A DNA stretch of 31,278 nt, from the IMG/VR virus record IMGVR_UViG_3300030098_005059, positions 1 to 31,278 of that record. The stretch is one strand, 5' to 3'. The translations under genes and the position numbers were made by a program. Origin of the DNA: a virus. Of the stretch, positions 24,004-31,278 are shown piece after piece (positions within the stretch are counted from its first letter, which is position 1; every line of letters starts with the position of its first letter). The notes under the pieces were generated by a model. It searched no databases, had not been told where the DNA came from, and saw only the letters and a list, made by a program, of their open reading frames with translations.

Positions 24004-24876
24004 ATGGCACAAACACAAACTTCAACAACGGGGAACCTTCAGAGTATGTCACGTATCATGCTTACAAAAGCACGATACACTGAAGAACATAGTATGCCGG
24101 TGGTACAGCTTATAGATAGAATAACTCTATCTAATGGGCACTACCAAGTAGACATTCCGAAGGTTGCTCAGATGACTGCTTCTGATCTAGTTGATGGTGA
24201 AGACTTTATTGATTCAGAGGAAATCTCTCCTTCAATAGTTTCCGCCACAGCAGCAGAGGTTGGAATCAAAGTCATCGTAACAGATAGACTACTAAGACAG
24301 AACAACGAATCTGTCTTCTCAATCATAGGTCGCCAGATGGGTGACGCTATGGCAAGAAAAAAAGATACAGATGCAATAGCACTTTTCTCAGGGTTCAGCA
24401 CTTCTTATGGACAAGACGGCGCTCTGTTTAATTTATCTAACATATCAGGTGTTATAGGTAATGCTAAAAAAGAAAAAATCGGAACAGATTTTATCGTGCA
24501 TCACCCACTTGCAATATGGAAAATGACTAGCGCTGTAAACAACTTAGTTGGAACATATAGTCTTCCTGATGCTTTTAATAAGCCACCTGTAAAAGAGTAT
24601 TGGACAGGGATAAAATTATCTCAGGTTCCTATTTTTGAAGATGGTAACATCGAAAAGTCTGTGGGTGATAACGCAGGCTATGGTGTAATTGCTAGTAGAG
24701 ATGCTATGGGATATCTTGTAGCGTCAGGTAAATCAGAACGTAGACAGCGAGATGAATCTCTTCGGGCAACTGAAGTGGTGATTGTCGAGGAATACGGAAT
24801 GTTTGAAGCTGACGACAGCAGAGGGGCGGCGTTATTGTACGATTTCCCTGATGCAACAGCAAATGCTACATCATAA
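24004..24876 (+). CDS. Major capsid protein (HK97-fold type)
   Basis: 290 residues. The segments VQLIDRITLSNGHYQVDIPKVAQMTASDLVDGEDF, ATAAEVGIKVIVTDRLLRQNNESVFSIIGRQMGDAMARKKDTDAIALFSGF and IVHHPLAIWKMTSAVNN follow the order of HK97-fold coats. These are the strand-rich P-domain entry, the spine helix with ARKKDTDA, and the A-domain. The C-terminus (VVIVEEYGMFEADDSRGAALLYDFPD) matches the closing beta strands with an R-G-A-ALL motif. It assembles the icosahedral shell on the scaffold encoded 13 nt upstream. Leader AAAGGAT precedes the ATG. The protein is short for the fold, without an added insertion domain. Confidence 0.85.
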   Translation: MAQTQTSTTGNLQSMSRIMLTKARYTEEHSMPVVQLIDRITLSNGHYQVDIPKVAQMTASDLVDGEDFIDSEEISPSIVSATAAEVGIKVIVTDRLLRQNNESVFSIIGRQMGDAMARKKDTDAIALFSGFSTSYGQDGALFNLSNISGVIGNAKKEKIGTDFIVHHPLAIWKMTSAVNNLVGTYSLPDAFNKPPVKEYWTGIKLSQVPIFEDGNIEKSVGDNAGYGVIASRDAMGYLVASGKSERRQRDESLRATEVVIVEEYGMFEADDSRGAALLYDFPDATANATS

Positions 24877-24890
24877 TTAGGAGTTAGTAT

Positions 24891-25232
24891 ATGGTATCGT
24901 CAAATCCACAAAAGATTTCACAAACTTTACAGCCTCTTGTTAAGGCTCAGGGTTATAATCTCGAAACAATCGATTTTAAAAACTCGCCTAGAGGTAGTTT
25001 ATGGAGAAAATCTGGAGAGGAATGGATAGAAGTAAAAAATCTTCCACTTGACCCGTACCATCTACAACGCTATTTATTACGGGGGTTTAGATTACATGCG
25101 CCTCAGGCAAAACCTGATTCGCAACAGTTATCTTTTCTCTCCGTGAACGAAGAAGCAATGATTGAAGGGGACGACAGTTCTAAGAAACAGACTCCCCTTC
25201 GGTCTGATACAATAAAAAAATCCGGAAAGTAA
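24891..25232 (+). CDS. Hypothetical protein of the capsid region, 113 aa
   Basis: No family recognised. KISQTLQPLVKAQGYNLETIDFKNSPRGSLWRKSGEEWIEVKNLPLDPYHLQRYLLRGFRLHAP (8-71) looks like a compact alpha/beta domain. The tail is hydrophilic and basic at the end (KKQTPLRSDTIKKSGK). Leader AGGAG before the ATG. It lies between the capsid and the candidate decoration protein, which suggests a head-completion or morphogenesis role. It could also be a minor head protein; the sequence does not decide. Confidence 0.68.
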   Translation: MVSSNPQKISQTLQPLVKAQGYNLETIDFKNSPRGSLWRKSGEEWIEVKNLPLDPYHLQRYLLRGFRLHAPQAKPDSQQLSFLSVNEEAMIEGDDSSKKQTPLRSDTIKKSGK

Positions 25233-25233
25233 T

Positions 25234-25311
25234 GTAACGATTGACCGAGTTACTTTTTGGTTAATATATATATCGGTTGGTCGCAGGGGGTAAACCCTGT
25301 AATTATTAACC
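25234..25311 (+). promoter_or_regulatory. Structured intergenic leader before the decoration gene, with possible promoter
   Basis: Three nested pairings are visible: GTAAC/GTTAC (25234-25238 with 25249-25253) followed by five T; an outer stem GGTTAATA/TATTAACC (25259-25266 with 25304-25311, 8 bp perfect); and within it CAGGG/CCCTG (25284-25288 with 25295-25299). The structure ends just before AAGGAGG. A promoter TTGACC (25241)-18 bp-TATATA (25265) overlaps it. Possible roles are partial termination, mRNA processing or raising expression of the next gene. Confidence 0.5.
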
Positions 25312-25327
25312 TTTAAGGAGGTTTATT

Positions 25328-26083
25328 ATGGCATTTCCGAATACAATTTACGGAAGACCCGGATGGGAAAAAAAACAAACTTCTAGTCAGAAGCATAAGA
25401 TTGGTACACGTATGTCTTTTGAAGATGGCAGAGCATTTAGGTATGTTGAGGTAGGGGCAGCCGATATTGCTGCTGGTGCAGTAGTGCAGGCTCCTGCTGC
25501 CGTTGCCCATCACGATGTTGATTTAGCAATTACTACCGCAGCTTCAGATGTTACTTCAGTAACAGTAACTCTTGAGGGTACAGCGGCAACTGCTGATCAG
25601 TATAAAGACGGATATCTTTTTATAAATGATGGTACGACTGGAGAAGGACATGTCTATAGGATTAAGTCCAATGCAGCAGGAAATTCTAGTAGTACTTGTG
25701 TAATTACCCTTGAAGAAGATGACCCAACTGTCACTGCATTAACTAATGGTACACACCTTGCTGGACTTGTAGTTAATCCATATAGTAATGTGATTATTTC
25801 TCCTACTACAGTATCGAACGTAGCTATTGGTGTTGCTCCACGTCTATTAACAACTAATTATTATGGATGGATTCAGACATGGGGGCCTGCCGCAGTATTA
25901 GCAAATGCTGCTGGTGTTATAGGTCAACACGTAAGAGTTGGAGGAGCGTCCACAGCCGGTGGAACTGAAGATATGGATTTTGATGGGAGCAATGAAAACG
26001 AGCAACTTCTTGGTGTTCAAATGCAAATTGCACCTACATCTGCTGGTGACTATGGACTTATTTACCTACAAATTACACCATAA
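25328..26083 (+). CDS. Candidate head decoration protein, 251 aa
   Basis: Beta-rich and Ala/Thr/Gly/Val-rich protein without recognised domain name. Features: GTRMSFEDGRAFRYVEVGAADIAAGAVVQAP (27-57), repeated strands (VTLEGTAATADQYKDGYLFINDGTTGEGHVYRI), and a C-terminal YYGWIQTWGPAAVLANA...GQHVRVGGAS...LLGVQMQIAPTSAGDYGLIYLQI. I recall similar proteins next to capsid genes in uncultured marine phages. Position after the coat gene and the strongest Shine-Dalgarno in the right arm (AAGGAGG) suggest a high-copy head decoration or fibre protein. A major tail protein is a less likely alternative. Confidence 0.6.
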   Translation: MAFPNTIYGRPGWEKKQTSSQKHKIGTRMSFEDGRAFRYVEVGAADIAAGAVVQAPAAVAHHDVDLAITTAASDVTSVTVTLEGTAATADQYKDGYLFINDGTTGEGHVYRIKSNAAGNSSSTCVITLEEDDPTVTALTNGTHLAGLVVNPYSNVIISPTTVSNVAIGVAPRLLTTNYYGWIQTWGPAAVLANAAGVIGQHVRVGGASTAGGTEDMDFDGSNENEQLLGVQMQIAPTSAGDYGLIYLQITP

Positions 26084-26422
26084 GTGAATAAGAAGAAACA
26101 AACAAAGTGGCTCTCACCGAAAGCCGATGAAAAAAGTATTTCAAACTTTGCTAACCCTTCTGAAGAAACTTTTACTGTCGGGGAAAGGGAGCAACCGGTA
26201 TATATTCCGGGAGCTTCCCGCCTCGATGGTGGTCAATTAGATGAGATACTCCATGACCAAACTGAAAAGGCAGATGCTGAAGCGAAAAGTACAACAGTTC
26301 ATACTCCATCAACTAAATCAGATAGAGAAAGATTAGCTGAAATTAATAAAGACATAAAGTCTTGGAGAAACGAAAAGGAACGCAGAGGTACGAAAAGAAA
26401 ATTTTATGGCGGTTTTGGATAG
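26084..26422 (+). CDS. Hypothetical protein of the head region, 112 aa, GTG start
   Basis: No family recognised. The start GTG follows the upstream TAA without a gap and has no Shine-Dalgarno, so translation is probably coupled to the decoration gene. The product is hydrophilic and probably disordered (KKKQTKWLSPKADEKSISNF, later TVHTPSTKSDRERLAEINKDIKSW) with a Lys/Arg-rich end (NEKERRGTKRKFYGGFG). It may be a small head-completion protein. An alternative initiation site further in is not evident. Confidence 0.6.
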   Translation: MNKKKQTKWLSPKADEKSISNFANPSEETFTVGEREQPVYIPGASRLDGGQLDEILHDQTEKADAEAKSTTVHTPSTKSDRERLAEINKDIKSWRNEKERRGTKRKFYGGFG

Positions 26423-26424
26423 AG

Positions 26425-26436
26425 CCTTATATAAGG
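26425..26436. promoter_or_regulatory. CCTTATATAAGG palindrome at the adaptor gene ribosome-binding site
   Basis: A perfect 12-bp palindrome whose right half contains the AAGG Shine-Dalgarno sequence, 7 nt before the ATG at 26444. In RNA it could form only a short stem with a small loop. It may partly hide the ribosome-binding site or bind a protein as DNA. The following TTTTATTATGGCA resembles the start of the decoration gene. Confidence 0.35.
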
Positions 26437-26443
26437 TTTTATT

Positions 26444-27712
26444 ATGGCAGTTGTTCAATCAAGAACTAGAGAACAAATACGACGCACTATAGCGTCAAAC
26501 TTAGATCAGTTACCTTCGGGTTCTGCTAACGGAAGTGGTAGCACTACAACTTTAATAGATACTACATTACTTGGAGGCGACGATCACTATAACGGATGGT
26601 GGATTGTATTCACATCCGGAACTAATGATGGAAGTATCAGAAGGATTAGTGATTACACGGCTTCGACTGGTACTCTAACGTGGGTAACAGCAGTAGCCGC
26701 AGGTACTTCCGCAACCCATACATACGAACTCTGGGAACCTCACTTTGCACCTGAGAGAATACACGATTTTATTAATGACGCAATTATTCAGCGTACCGCA
26801 AGAGGTCTAGTACCTGATGATACCGATACTACAGGCGATGTACCTGTAGGATACAGGGGCCAAACTGAGTACACCTTACCGACAGATATGGTAGGAGTGT
26901 CTCGTGTGATGTATAGACATGGTGCAGACCAAAAGCAATTAGATGATTTAAATTCTTCTACCTATGCAACAAAAGATAGCGATGTAACGATAAGCACTAC
27001 ATCAGAGATGACTAGATTTACTAGTAATTCTATAAAGTTAGTGGTCGCTGGAACTGTAAGTGGCGGAGATATATTATTTACAAGAACTATTACATCTGCG
27101 GATATTTCTAGGTTTACACATGTAGAGTTTTGGATATGGGTAGAGGCTACAGTAATTGCCTCAGATTTAAAATTATTATTAAAAGATTCTAGTACCACTG
27201 TAGATACCATACCTCTACCTGCACTATCCGCTAGAACATGGACATACTGTAGATTAGCATTGACAAATCCTGAAGACGATACTGCAATCGTTGGAGTAGG
27301 ACTAGAGTATGATGCTAACGCAAAAGCCAATACTATATTAATGAACAAACTAATAGCTGATCGTGAAGACTATGGGAGGTGGTCTGCTCTTAACCAAGAC
27401 TCATGGTATCTACGTAGGGAAGAGAGACAGCTTGTACTGTTTGAAGATGCACTATCTTCGGTAAACGGAAAACTTATAAGGTTTGAGGGATATAAAAAAC
27501 CATCTCTGTTATCTTCAGACTCTTCTACGTCAGAGATAAACGCAGACCTTATTTCATCTAGAGCAACCGCAAGAGCGCTTATGTCTCTATCCAGAGGTAA
27601 CGTAACAGACCCTGACGACAGAAGGCAGAACGCCTCATGGTGGGAAGCAATGGCGTCTAGAAGTGAACTATCTCAACCGATACTTAGACAGGGTACGAGG
27701 CTTGTAGACTAA
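26444..27712 (+). CDS. Head-tail adaptor protein with inserted beta domains, 422 aa
   Basis: The adaptor core is split. It has an N-terminal helix (TREQIRRTIASNLDQ, 8-22), the helix APERIHDFINDAIIQRTARGL (102-122), TEYTLPTDMVGVSRVMYR (141-158), and a C-terminal SWYLRREERQLVLFEDALSSVNGKLIRFEGYKKP...NADLISSRATARALMSLSRG. This order matches phage adaptors (gatekeeper-like, SU10/P22-type) below the portal. Two insertions stand out: a small beta domain (GDDHYNGWWIVFTSGTNDGSIRRISDY, about 35-97) and a jelly-roll-like domain (about 180-305) resembling carbohydrate-binding modules. It overlaps the next gene by one nucleotide. The adaptor link is inference from motif order. Confidence 0.68.
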   Translation: MAVVQSRTREQIRRTIASNLDQLPSGSANGSGSTTTLIDTTLLGGDDHYNGWWIVFTSGTNDGSIRRISDYTASTGTLTWVTAVAAGTSATHTYELWEPHFAPERIHDFINDAIIQRTARGLVPDDTDTTGDVPVGYRGQTEYTLPTDMVGVSRVMYRHGADQKQLDDLNSSTYATKDSDVTISTTSEMTRFTSNSIKLVVAGTVSGGDILFTRTITSADISRFTHVEFWIWVEATVIASDLKLLLKDSSTTVDTIPLPALSARTWTYCRLALTNPEDDTAIVGVGLEYDANAKANTILMNKLIADREDYGRWSALNQDSWYLRREERQLVLFEDALSSVNGKLIRFEGYKKPSLLSSDSSTSEINADLISSRATARALMSLSRGNVTDPDDRRQNASWWEAMASRSELSQPILRQGTRLVD

Positions 27713-29604
27713 TGGCAGTTGTAGTAGACAGTAATGAAATTTTACTAAACAGTGTATACTATAAAACCATTGGCCCCCCAAGACGGGCGCTTGTGTCTAT
27801 ACAGGCCCCTAGATTTACTATAGGTGACACTCAACGTGGGGCTGACCCTCGTGCGTCTATACTTACACAGAACGATTTTCGTGGAGGAATAGGTTGGAAC
27901 AGAGGACTTGATGCAGGCTCTATCGACAGGTGTTGGTTTTCAAATTGCCAGCTTAGGTTCAAGGAGCATGTGGTATTAGGAAGAAAAACTAATGCAACCG
28001 CCACAACCGACGCTTCAGGTGACGCTATAGGTGGGATAGTGAACGCTATAACTATTTTTGGAAATGAAGTTTACGCAGTCTTTGGTAATGATATACATAA
28101 ATATAATGACGCTGGAGATTTCTGGAGTGAGAGGATAGATGTTCTTGATGGGACTCCTACCGACAGTATAGTGTTCAGAAACTCTACAGATACCTACCTT
28201 ATATGGGCATGTGATGCTGAAGGGTATGCACATACTGTGGACGGAAGTACTATTACAGACAGAACAGAGTCGGCTTCTGCCAACAATATAGTAAAGTATT
28301 TTACTGTTTTTCATGGCGCTCTTTGGGGTATAGATTCCAATGGGGTTCTAAAAACGTGGGCTTCAGGTGTTACTGCGGCACCTACCCATAAGGCTCAACT
28401 TCCCTTACCGGACAATTATGTAACAGCCTTGATGGTATATCGAGATGCAGCAGGTAATCCCGCCATTTATGCTGCAACTAAAGTGGGGCTCTTTGTATAC
28501 GACGACACCAATAATCGTTGGGAAATGACTGAACTACAACTTCCCTTCCATGAGGAAGCTGGAGCAGGTGCAATCGTATGGAGAGACGCCCTATATTTTC
28601 CTGCGGGTAACGCAATATATAAATATCAGACAGGTTCCAATACTGCGGTTCTAAGTCTGATTGGTTTCGACAGAGATCACGGACTACCAAGTACGTATTC
28701 AGGTGCAATAAAAAAACTGATAGGTACACATAACGACATACTGGCAATTACAGATGCAGCTTCAGGTGAAGACCCCGAGTATACTTTGTTTGCAACAGGT
28801 AGACAGGAAGGGGGATTTGGTGGAGGTTCTACAGTAATTAGCGGTGCAGGACAATCTACTATACTGGGATATAACGATATTGCATGGGAAGTAAAATGGT
28901 CTGCTGGTGACAGTGCAGGTACAGGTGAGATAGCGGTAGGTACATCCTACTCTGATTATCGTCTGTGGTGGGGAGTTGGTTCCACTGTGTACTATATGAA
29001 ACTTGCTTCGGACATTATCAACCCTTCACAAATTGCTGGGTTTGAGTACACAAGTTCAGGAACTATGGAGACCCCATGGTTTGACGGAGATGATGCGACA
29101 GGTGATAAATTAGGACTTACCTTCAGGGCCGTAACAAGTGACTGTACTTCTAACCAAACTATTCAGGTAGAATATGCTACGAATTTTTCTGAATCGTATA
29201 CCAGTATGGGTACTATAACAAGTAACGGAACTACTACATATAACTTCGGGTCTAGTGCTGGGGTAGCATTTAACTCTATAAAATTTAAGTTTACTTTGAG
29301 TACAAATAGTTCCACTGCAAGTCCTGACCTGAACCTTATCGAACTAAGGTGGCGTGAAAAGCTACCCGTCAAGTATGGTTGGACTGTCAATATAGACGCA
29401 CAAAGAGGATACAAGGGCAAAAGCCCTAAGCAATTATTCGACGCCCTTAATACGGCAATAGAATCTAATACGCTTCTAGCGTTTACATACAGGAATAACG
29501 ATACTAGTAGAACGTATTATGTTGATGCAGTCTCGGCTACAGGATTTGATATGACGGGCCTTGACGAACGAAACCAGTTACAACTACAGTTAGTGGAGCA
29601 ATAA
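27712..29604 (+). CDS. Large tail protein with beta-propeller-like repeats, 630 aa
   Basis: N-terminus, LVSIQAPRFTIGDTQRGADPRASILTQNDFRGGIGWNRG, is a start I associate with tail (nozzle or hub) proteins of uncultured phages. The centre (about 105-370) has repeated short strand units such as GNEVYAVFGNDIHKYND, FHGALWGIDSNGVLKTW, YAATKVGLFVYDDTNNRWEM and WRDALYFPAGNAIYKYQTG, which suggest a beta-propeller. The C-terminal part is a beta sandwich (TIQVEYATNFSESYTSMGTI) ending in a small domain with RGYKGKSPKQLFDALNTAIESN and RNNDTSRTYYVDAV. Its place after the adaptor fits a tail tube-end or nozzle component. TAATG coupling on both sides. Confidence 0.62.
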   Translation: MAVVVDSNEILLNSVYYKTIGPPRRALVSIQAPRFTIGDTQRGADPRASILTQNDFRGGIGWNRGLDAGSIDRCWFSNCQLRFKEHVVLGRKTNATATTDASGDAIGGIVNAITIFGNEVYAVFGNDIHKYNDAGDFWSERIDVLDGTPTDSIVFRNSTDTYLIWACDAEGYAHTVDGSTITDRTESASANNIVKYFTVFHGALWGIDSNGVLKTWASGVTAAPTHKAQLPLPDNYVTALMVYRDAAGNPAIYAATKVGLFVYDDTNNRWEMTELQLPFHEEAGAGAIVWRDALYFPAGNAIYKYQTGSNTAVLSLIGFDRDHGLPSTYSGAIKKLIGTHNDILAITDAASGEDPEYTLFATGRQEGGFGGGSTVISGAGQSTILGYNDIAWEVKWSAGDSAGTGEIAVGTSYSDYRLWWGVGSTVYYMKLASDIINPSQIAGFEYTSSGTMETPWFDGDDATGDKLGLTFRAVTSDCTSNQTIQVEYATNFSESYTSMGTITSNGTTTYNFGSSAGVAFNSIKFKFTLSTNSSTASPDLNLIELRWREKLPVKYGWTVNIDAQRGYKGKSPKQLFDALNTAIESNTLLAFTYRNNDTSRTYYVDAVSATGFDMTGLDERNQLQLQLVEQ

Positions 29605-30008
29605 TGACAACACAACAGATGGATAGATCGCAGTTACCTGTATGGTGGACTGGCTCTGTACCCGAATACATATGTTTTGCTACACTTATAAGACTAGGTA
29701 AAAAGCCTGATATAGATTTTACATACCAAAACCAGATGGCTGGCGGGAGATTACAGAAGGGTGGACGAGTAATCGACTTCCTCTTTTTAAATCCTCCAGA
29801 CTTAGCGATAAACGTTCAAGGACAGTTTTATCATTACGAAAAAGGAGCGGCCGTGAGACAATCAGACGTACTGACTAGAGAGTTTCTGGCAACAGAAGGT
29901 ATAAAACTAATCTTCATTGACGAAGATGACCTTATGACAAGTCCGGAAGCCGTCGTACGGGACGCTCTAAGATACATAGACAGATCAAGACTAGGAGGTC
30001 GAGCCTAA
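29604..30008 (+). CDS. Vsr/DUF559-like endonuclease-fold protein with altered active site, 134 aa
   Basis: Sequence order matches the PD-(D/E)xK fold of Vsr/DUF559 proteins: SVPEYICFATLIRLG (E21 in helix 1), GGRVIDFLFLNPPDLAINVQGQFYHYEKG (D58 in IDF, then the AINVQGQFYH strand) and REFLATEGIKLIFIDEDDL with the final helix. In active DUF559 or Vsr proteins the strand reads like IEVDG or FVDG followed by H. Here the two acidic positions are Asn70 and Gln72, while D58, E21 and H77 remain. It may be an inactive structural relative or bind DNA ends. The location in the tail operon with TAATG overlaps suggests a virion or assembly role. Confidence 0.65.
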   Translation: MTTQQMDRSQLPVWWTGSVPEYICFATLIRLGKKPDIDFTYQNQMAGGRLQKGGRVIDFLFLNPPDLAINVQGQFYHYEKGAAVRQSDVLTREFLATEGIKLIFIDEDDLMTSPEAVVRDALRYIDRSRLGGRA

Positions 30009-31278
30009 TGCCTAACACATTAAAACTAGCAGGTCACGTATTTGATAATACAGGAGCGGCCGTAGCTGCAACAGTTCAGAGATACGAGGTTGGAACTACT
30101 ACAACCTTTGGAAGCTCAACTACAGCAAGCGGAAGTACAGGTAAGTGGGCATTTACTGACGGCCAAAATGGTTACGATGTAAAGATAACCTATGGTACAA
30201 ACGTCAGGTGGCTCAAGGGGTTAGACGAATTACAGGTTAGTGAACTTGCAATTATACAATCTACCGAAGGAGCGGCGGCAAACTTTTATATAGCCGCAGA
30301 TCAGGCAGATGATGACGGAGATTCATGGAGAATTCAAGCGTCAGATGTGGCGTCAGGAGCAAATGGTACTCTTGCTATAGCTAACAACGAGAACGCTACC
30401 AACACCTTTGTCGATCAACTTACACTTACTGCTCATGCTACCCCAGCGAGTACAGTACTTACACTTACAGGACAATTAGTTGCAACGTCATTGGATATCA
30501 ATGGTGCGGCTGATATCTCTGGGGACTTAACCTTATCCGCAGGAGGAGATGGTGCATTAGTGTTTGCTACAGCAGGCGAAAACTCTATTAAAATTCCCGA
30601 TAATCAAGGTAGTGCTTTAATTATTGAAGAGGCTAACAACGCCTATATGACATTTGTTACTACAGACAGTTCGGAGGCTGTTAGTATAGCTAAGACCCTA
30701 ACACTGAGTACAGTTGCAGCCGCAGGTACAGATACCGATAAGTTCTTGGTATTAGATAGTTCAGGTAATGTAGATTATAGGACAGGCACAGAGGTATTAT
30801 CAGATATTGGAGCTGGTACAGGTTCAGGTGACATGACTTCATTCCAATTAGAAGATGATGATGGTACTGAAGTAACAATATCCAACGCTAAAGAAGTAAA
30901 GTTTATTGGTTCAGGTATAACAACCAACTGGACTGATACAGACAATGGTACTGATGCCGACCCTTATGATCTGACATTTACTGTAGACGCGGCACAGACA
31001 GGCATAACAAGCATAATACCTACCGCTACCGCTCATGATGCCGCAGGTACAGCAGTAACTATATCAGGAGGAGATACTACGGCAGGTACAACTAATAACA
31101 TAGCTGGGGGAGCTCTTACATTACAAGGTGGTCAGGGAAAAGGTTCAGGTGCTGGTGGTGATATTATATTTCAAACTGCAAATGCTGGAGGTTCAGGAAG
31201 TTCACTAAACGCATTGGCAACAGCTTTAACTATAAGTGACGATTTAAGTTCTACATTTGCTGATAATGTTTTATTAAA
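30008..31278 (+). CDS. Tail fibre/appendage protein, N-terminal 423 aa, runs off the window
   Basis: ATG at 30008 overlaps the upstream stop (TAATG) and the frame stays open to the window end. Residues 1-82 (LKLAGHVFDNTGAAVAATVQRYEVGTT...KWAFTDGQNGYDVKITYG) look like a carboxypeptidase-regulatory/Ig-like beta sandwich. Residues about 98-215 are a module (SWRIQASDV...GTLAI, DISGDLTLSAGGDGALVF, ENSIKIPDNQGSALIIEEANNAYMTF) that I know from marine phage tail fibres. Gly/Thr-rich repeats follow (about 350-423: GGALTLQGGQGKGSGAGGDIIF). It is probably a receptor-binding appendage; no C-terminal domain or chaperone is visible. Confidence 0.8.
   Translation, partial: MPNTLKLAGHVFDNTGAAVAATVQRYEVGTTTTFGSSTTASGSTGKWAFTDGQNGYDVKITYGTNVRWLKGLDELQVSELAIIQSTEGAAANFYIAADQADDDGDSWRIQASDVASGANGTLAIANNENATNTFVDQLTLTAHATPASTVLTLTGQLVATSLDINGAADISGDLTLSAGGDGALVFATAGENSIKIPDNQGSALIIEEANNAYMTFVTTDSSEAVSIAKTLTLSTVAAAGTDTDKFLVLDSSGNVDYRTGTEVLSDIGAGTGSGDMTSFQLEDDDGTEVTISNAKEVKFIGSGITTNWTDTDNGTDADPYDLTFTVDAAQTGITSIIPTATAHDAAGTAVTISGGDTTAGTTNNIAGGALTLQGGQGKGSGAGGDIIFQTANAGGSGSSLNALATALTISDDLSSTFADNVLL

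Overview
The window is a piece of a tailed double-stranded DNA bacteriophage genome, open at both ends. Evidence for a phage: a terminase-portal-scaffold-capsid-adaptor-tail gene order, tight packing with 1-8 nt overlaps, and many tiny orphan genes. Shine-Dalgarno leaders before nearly every gene point to a bacterial host. The last gene carries a repeat module (core IKIPDNQ..ALIIEEANNAY) that I associate with tail fibres of uncultured marine phages, so a marine origin is likely, but the host cannot be named. No integrase, repressor, tRNA, CRISPR array or insertion sequence is visible.

Left arm (1-8.6 kb, all minus strand): about 24 mostly small genes read leftward. The distal end holds a replication/recombination pair: a primase-polymerase (PrimPol, cut by the window edge) and a putative ssDNA-annealing-type protein with a C-terminal FGKHKG domain. 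The rest are uncharacterised early-type proteins, several with Cys/His metal-binding motifs. Two near-consensus sigma70 promoters (TTGACA-17 bp-TACAAT at about 5.4 kb and TTGACA-17 bp-TAGACT at about 8.55 kb) drive this arm. They share an identical -35 context, an identical TTGGCACAA box next to the -10, and a hairpin at the predicted 5' end of the mRNA whose stem differs by compensatory changes. Several genes share a near-identical ribosome-binding leader, and three appear to start with TTG.

The divergence point (8.5-9.5 kb) has an A-rich leader, the small terminase gene, then a 262-nt gene-free segment. That segment holds a G/T-rich stretch, two tandem GTTTCATGCAAC repeats and an inverted GTTTCATATA repeat just before the large terminase. 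It is a candidate packaging or late-control site.

Right arm (8.7-31.3 kb, all plus strand): TerS, TerL, portal, two unknown proteins, a 2956-residue polyvalent protein with a zincin (HELGH) domain, scaffold, major capsid protein, a small unknown, a candidate decoration protein, another small unknown, a head-tail adaptor with inserted beta domains, a large tail protein, a degenerate Vsr-like protein and a truncated tail fibre. The giant gene alone covers about 28% of the window. It and its two upstream neighbours are plausible virion-internal proteins delivered with the DNA. The adaptor resembles those of short-tailed phages, so a podovirus-like particle is the best guess. Family names come from recognising motifs by eye; no database search was run.
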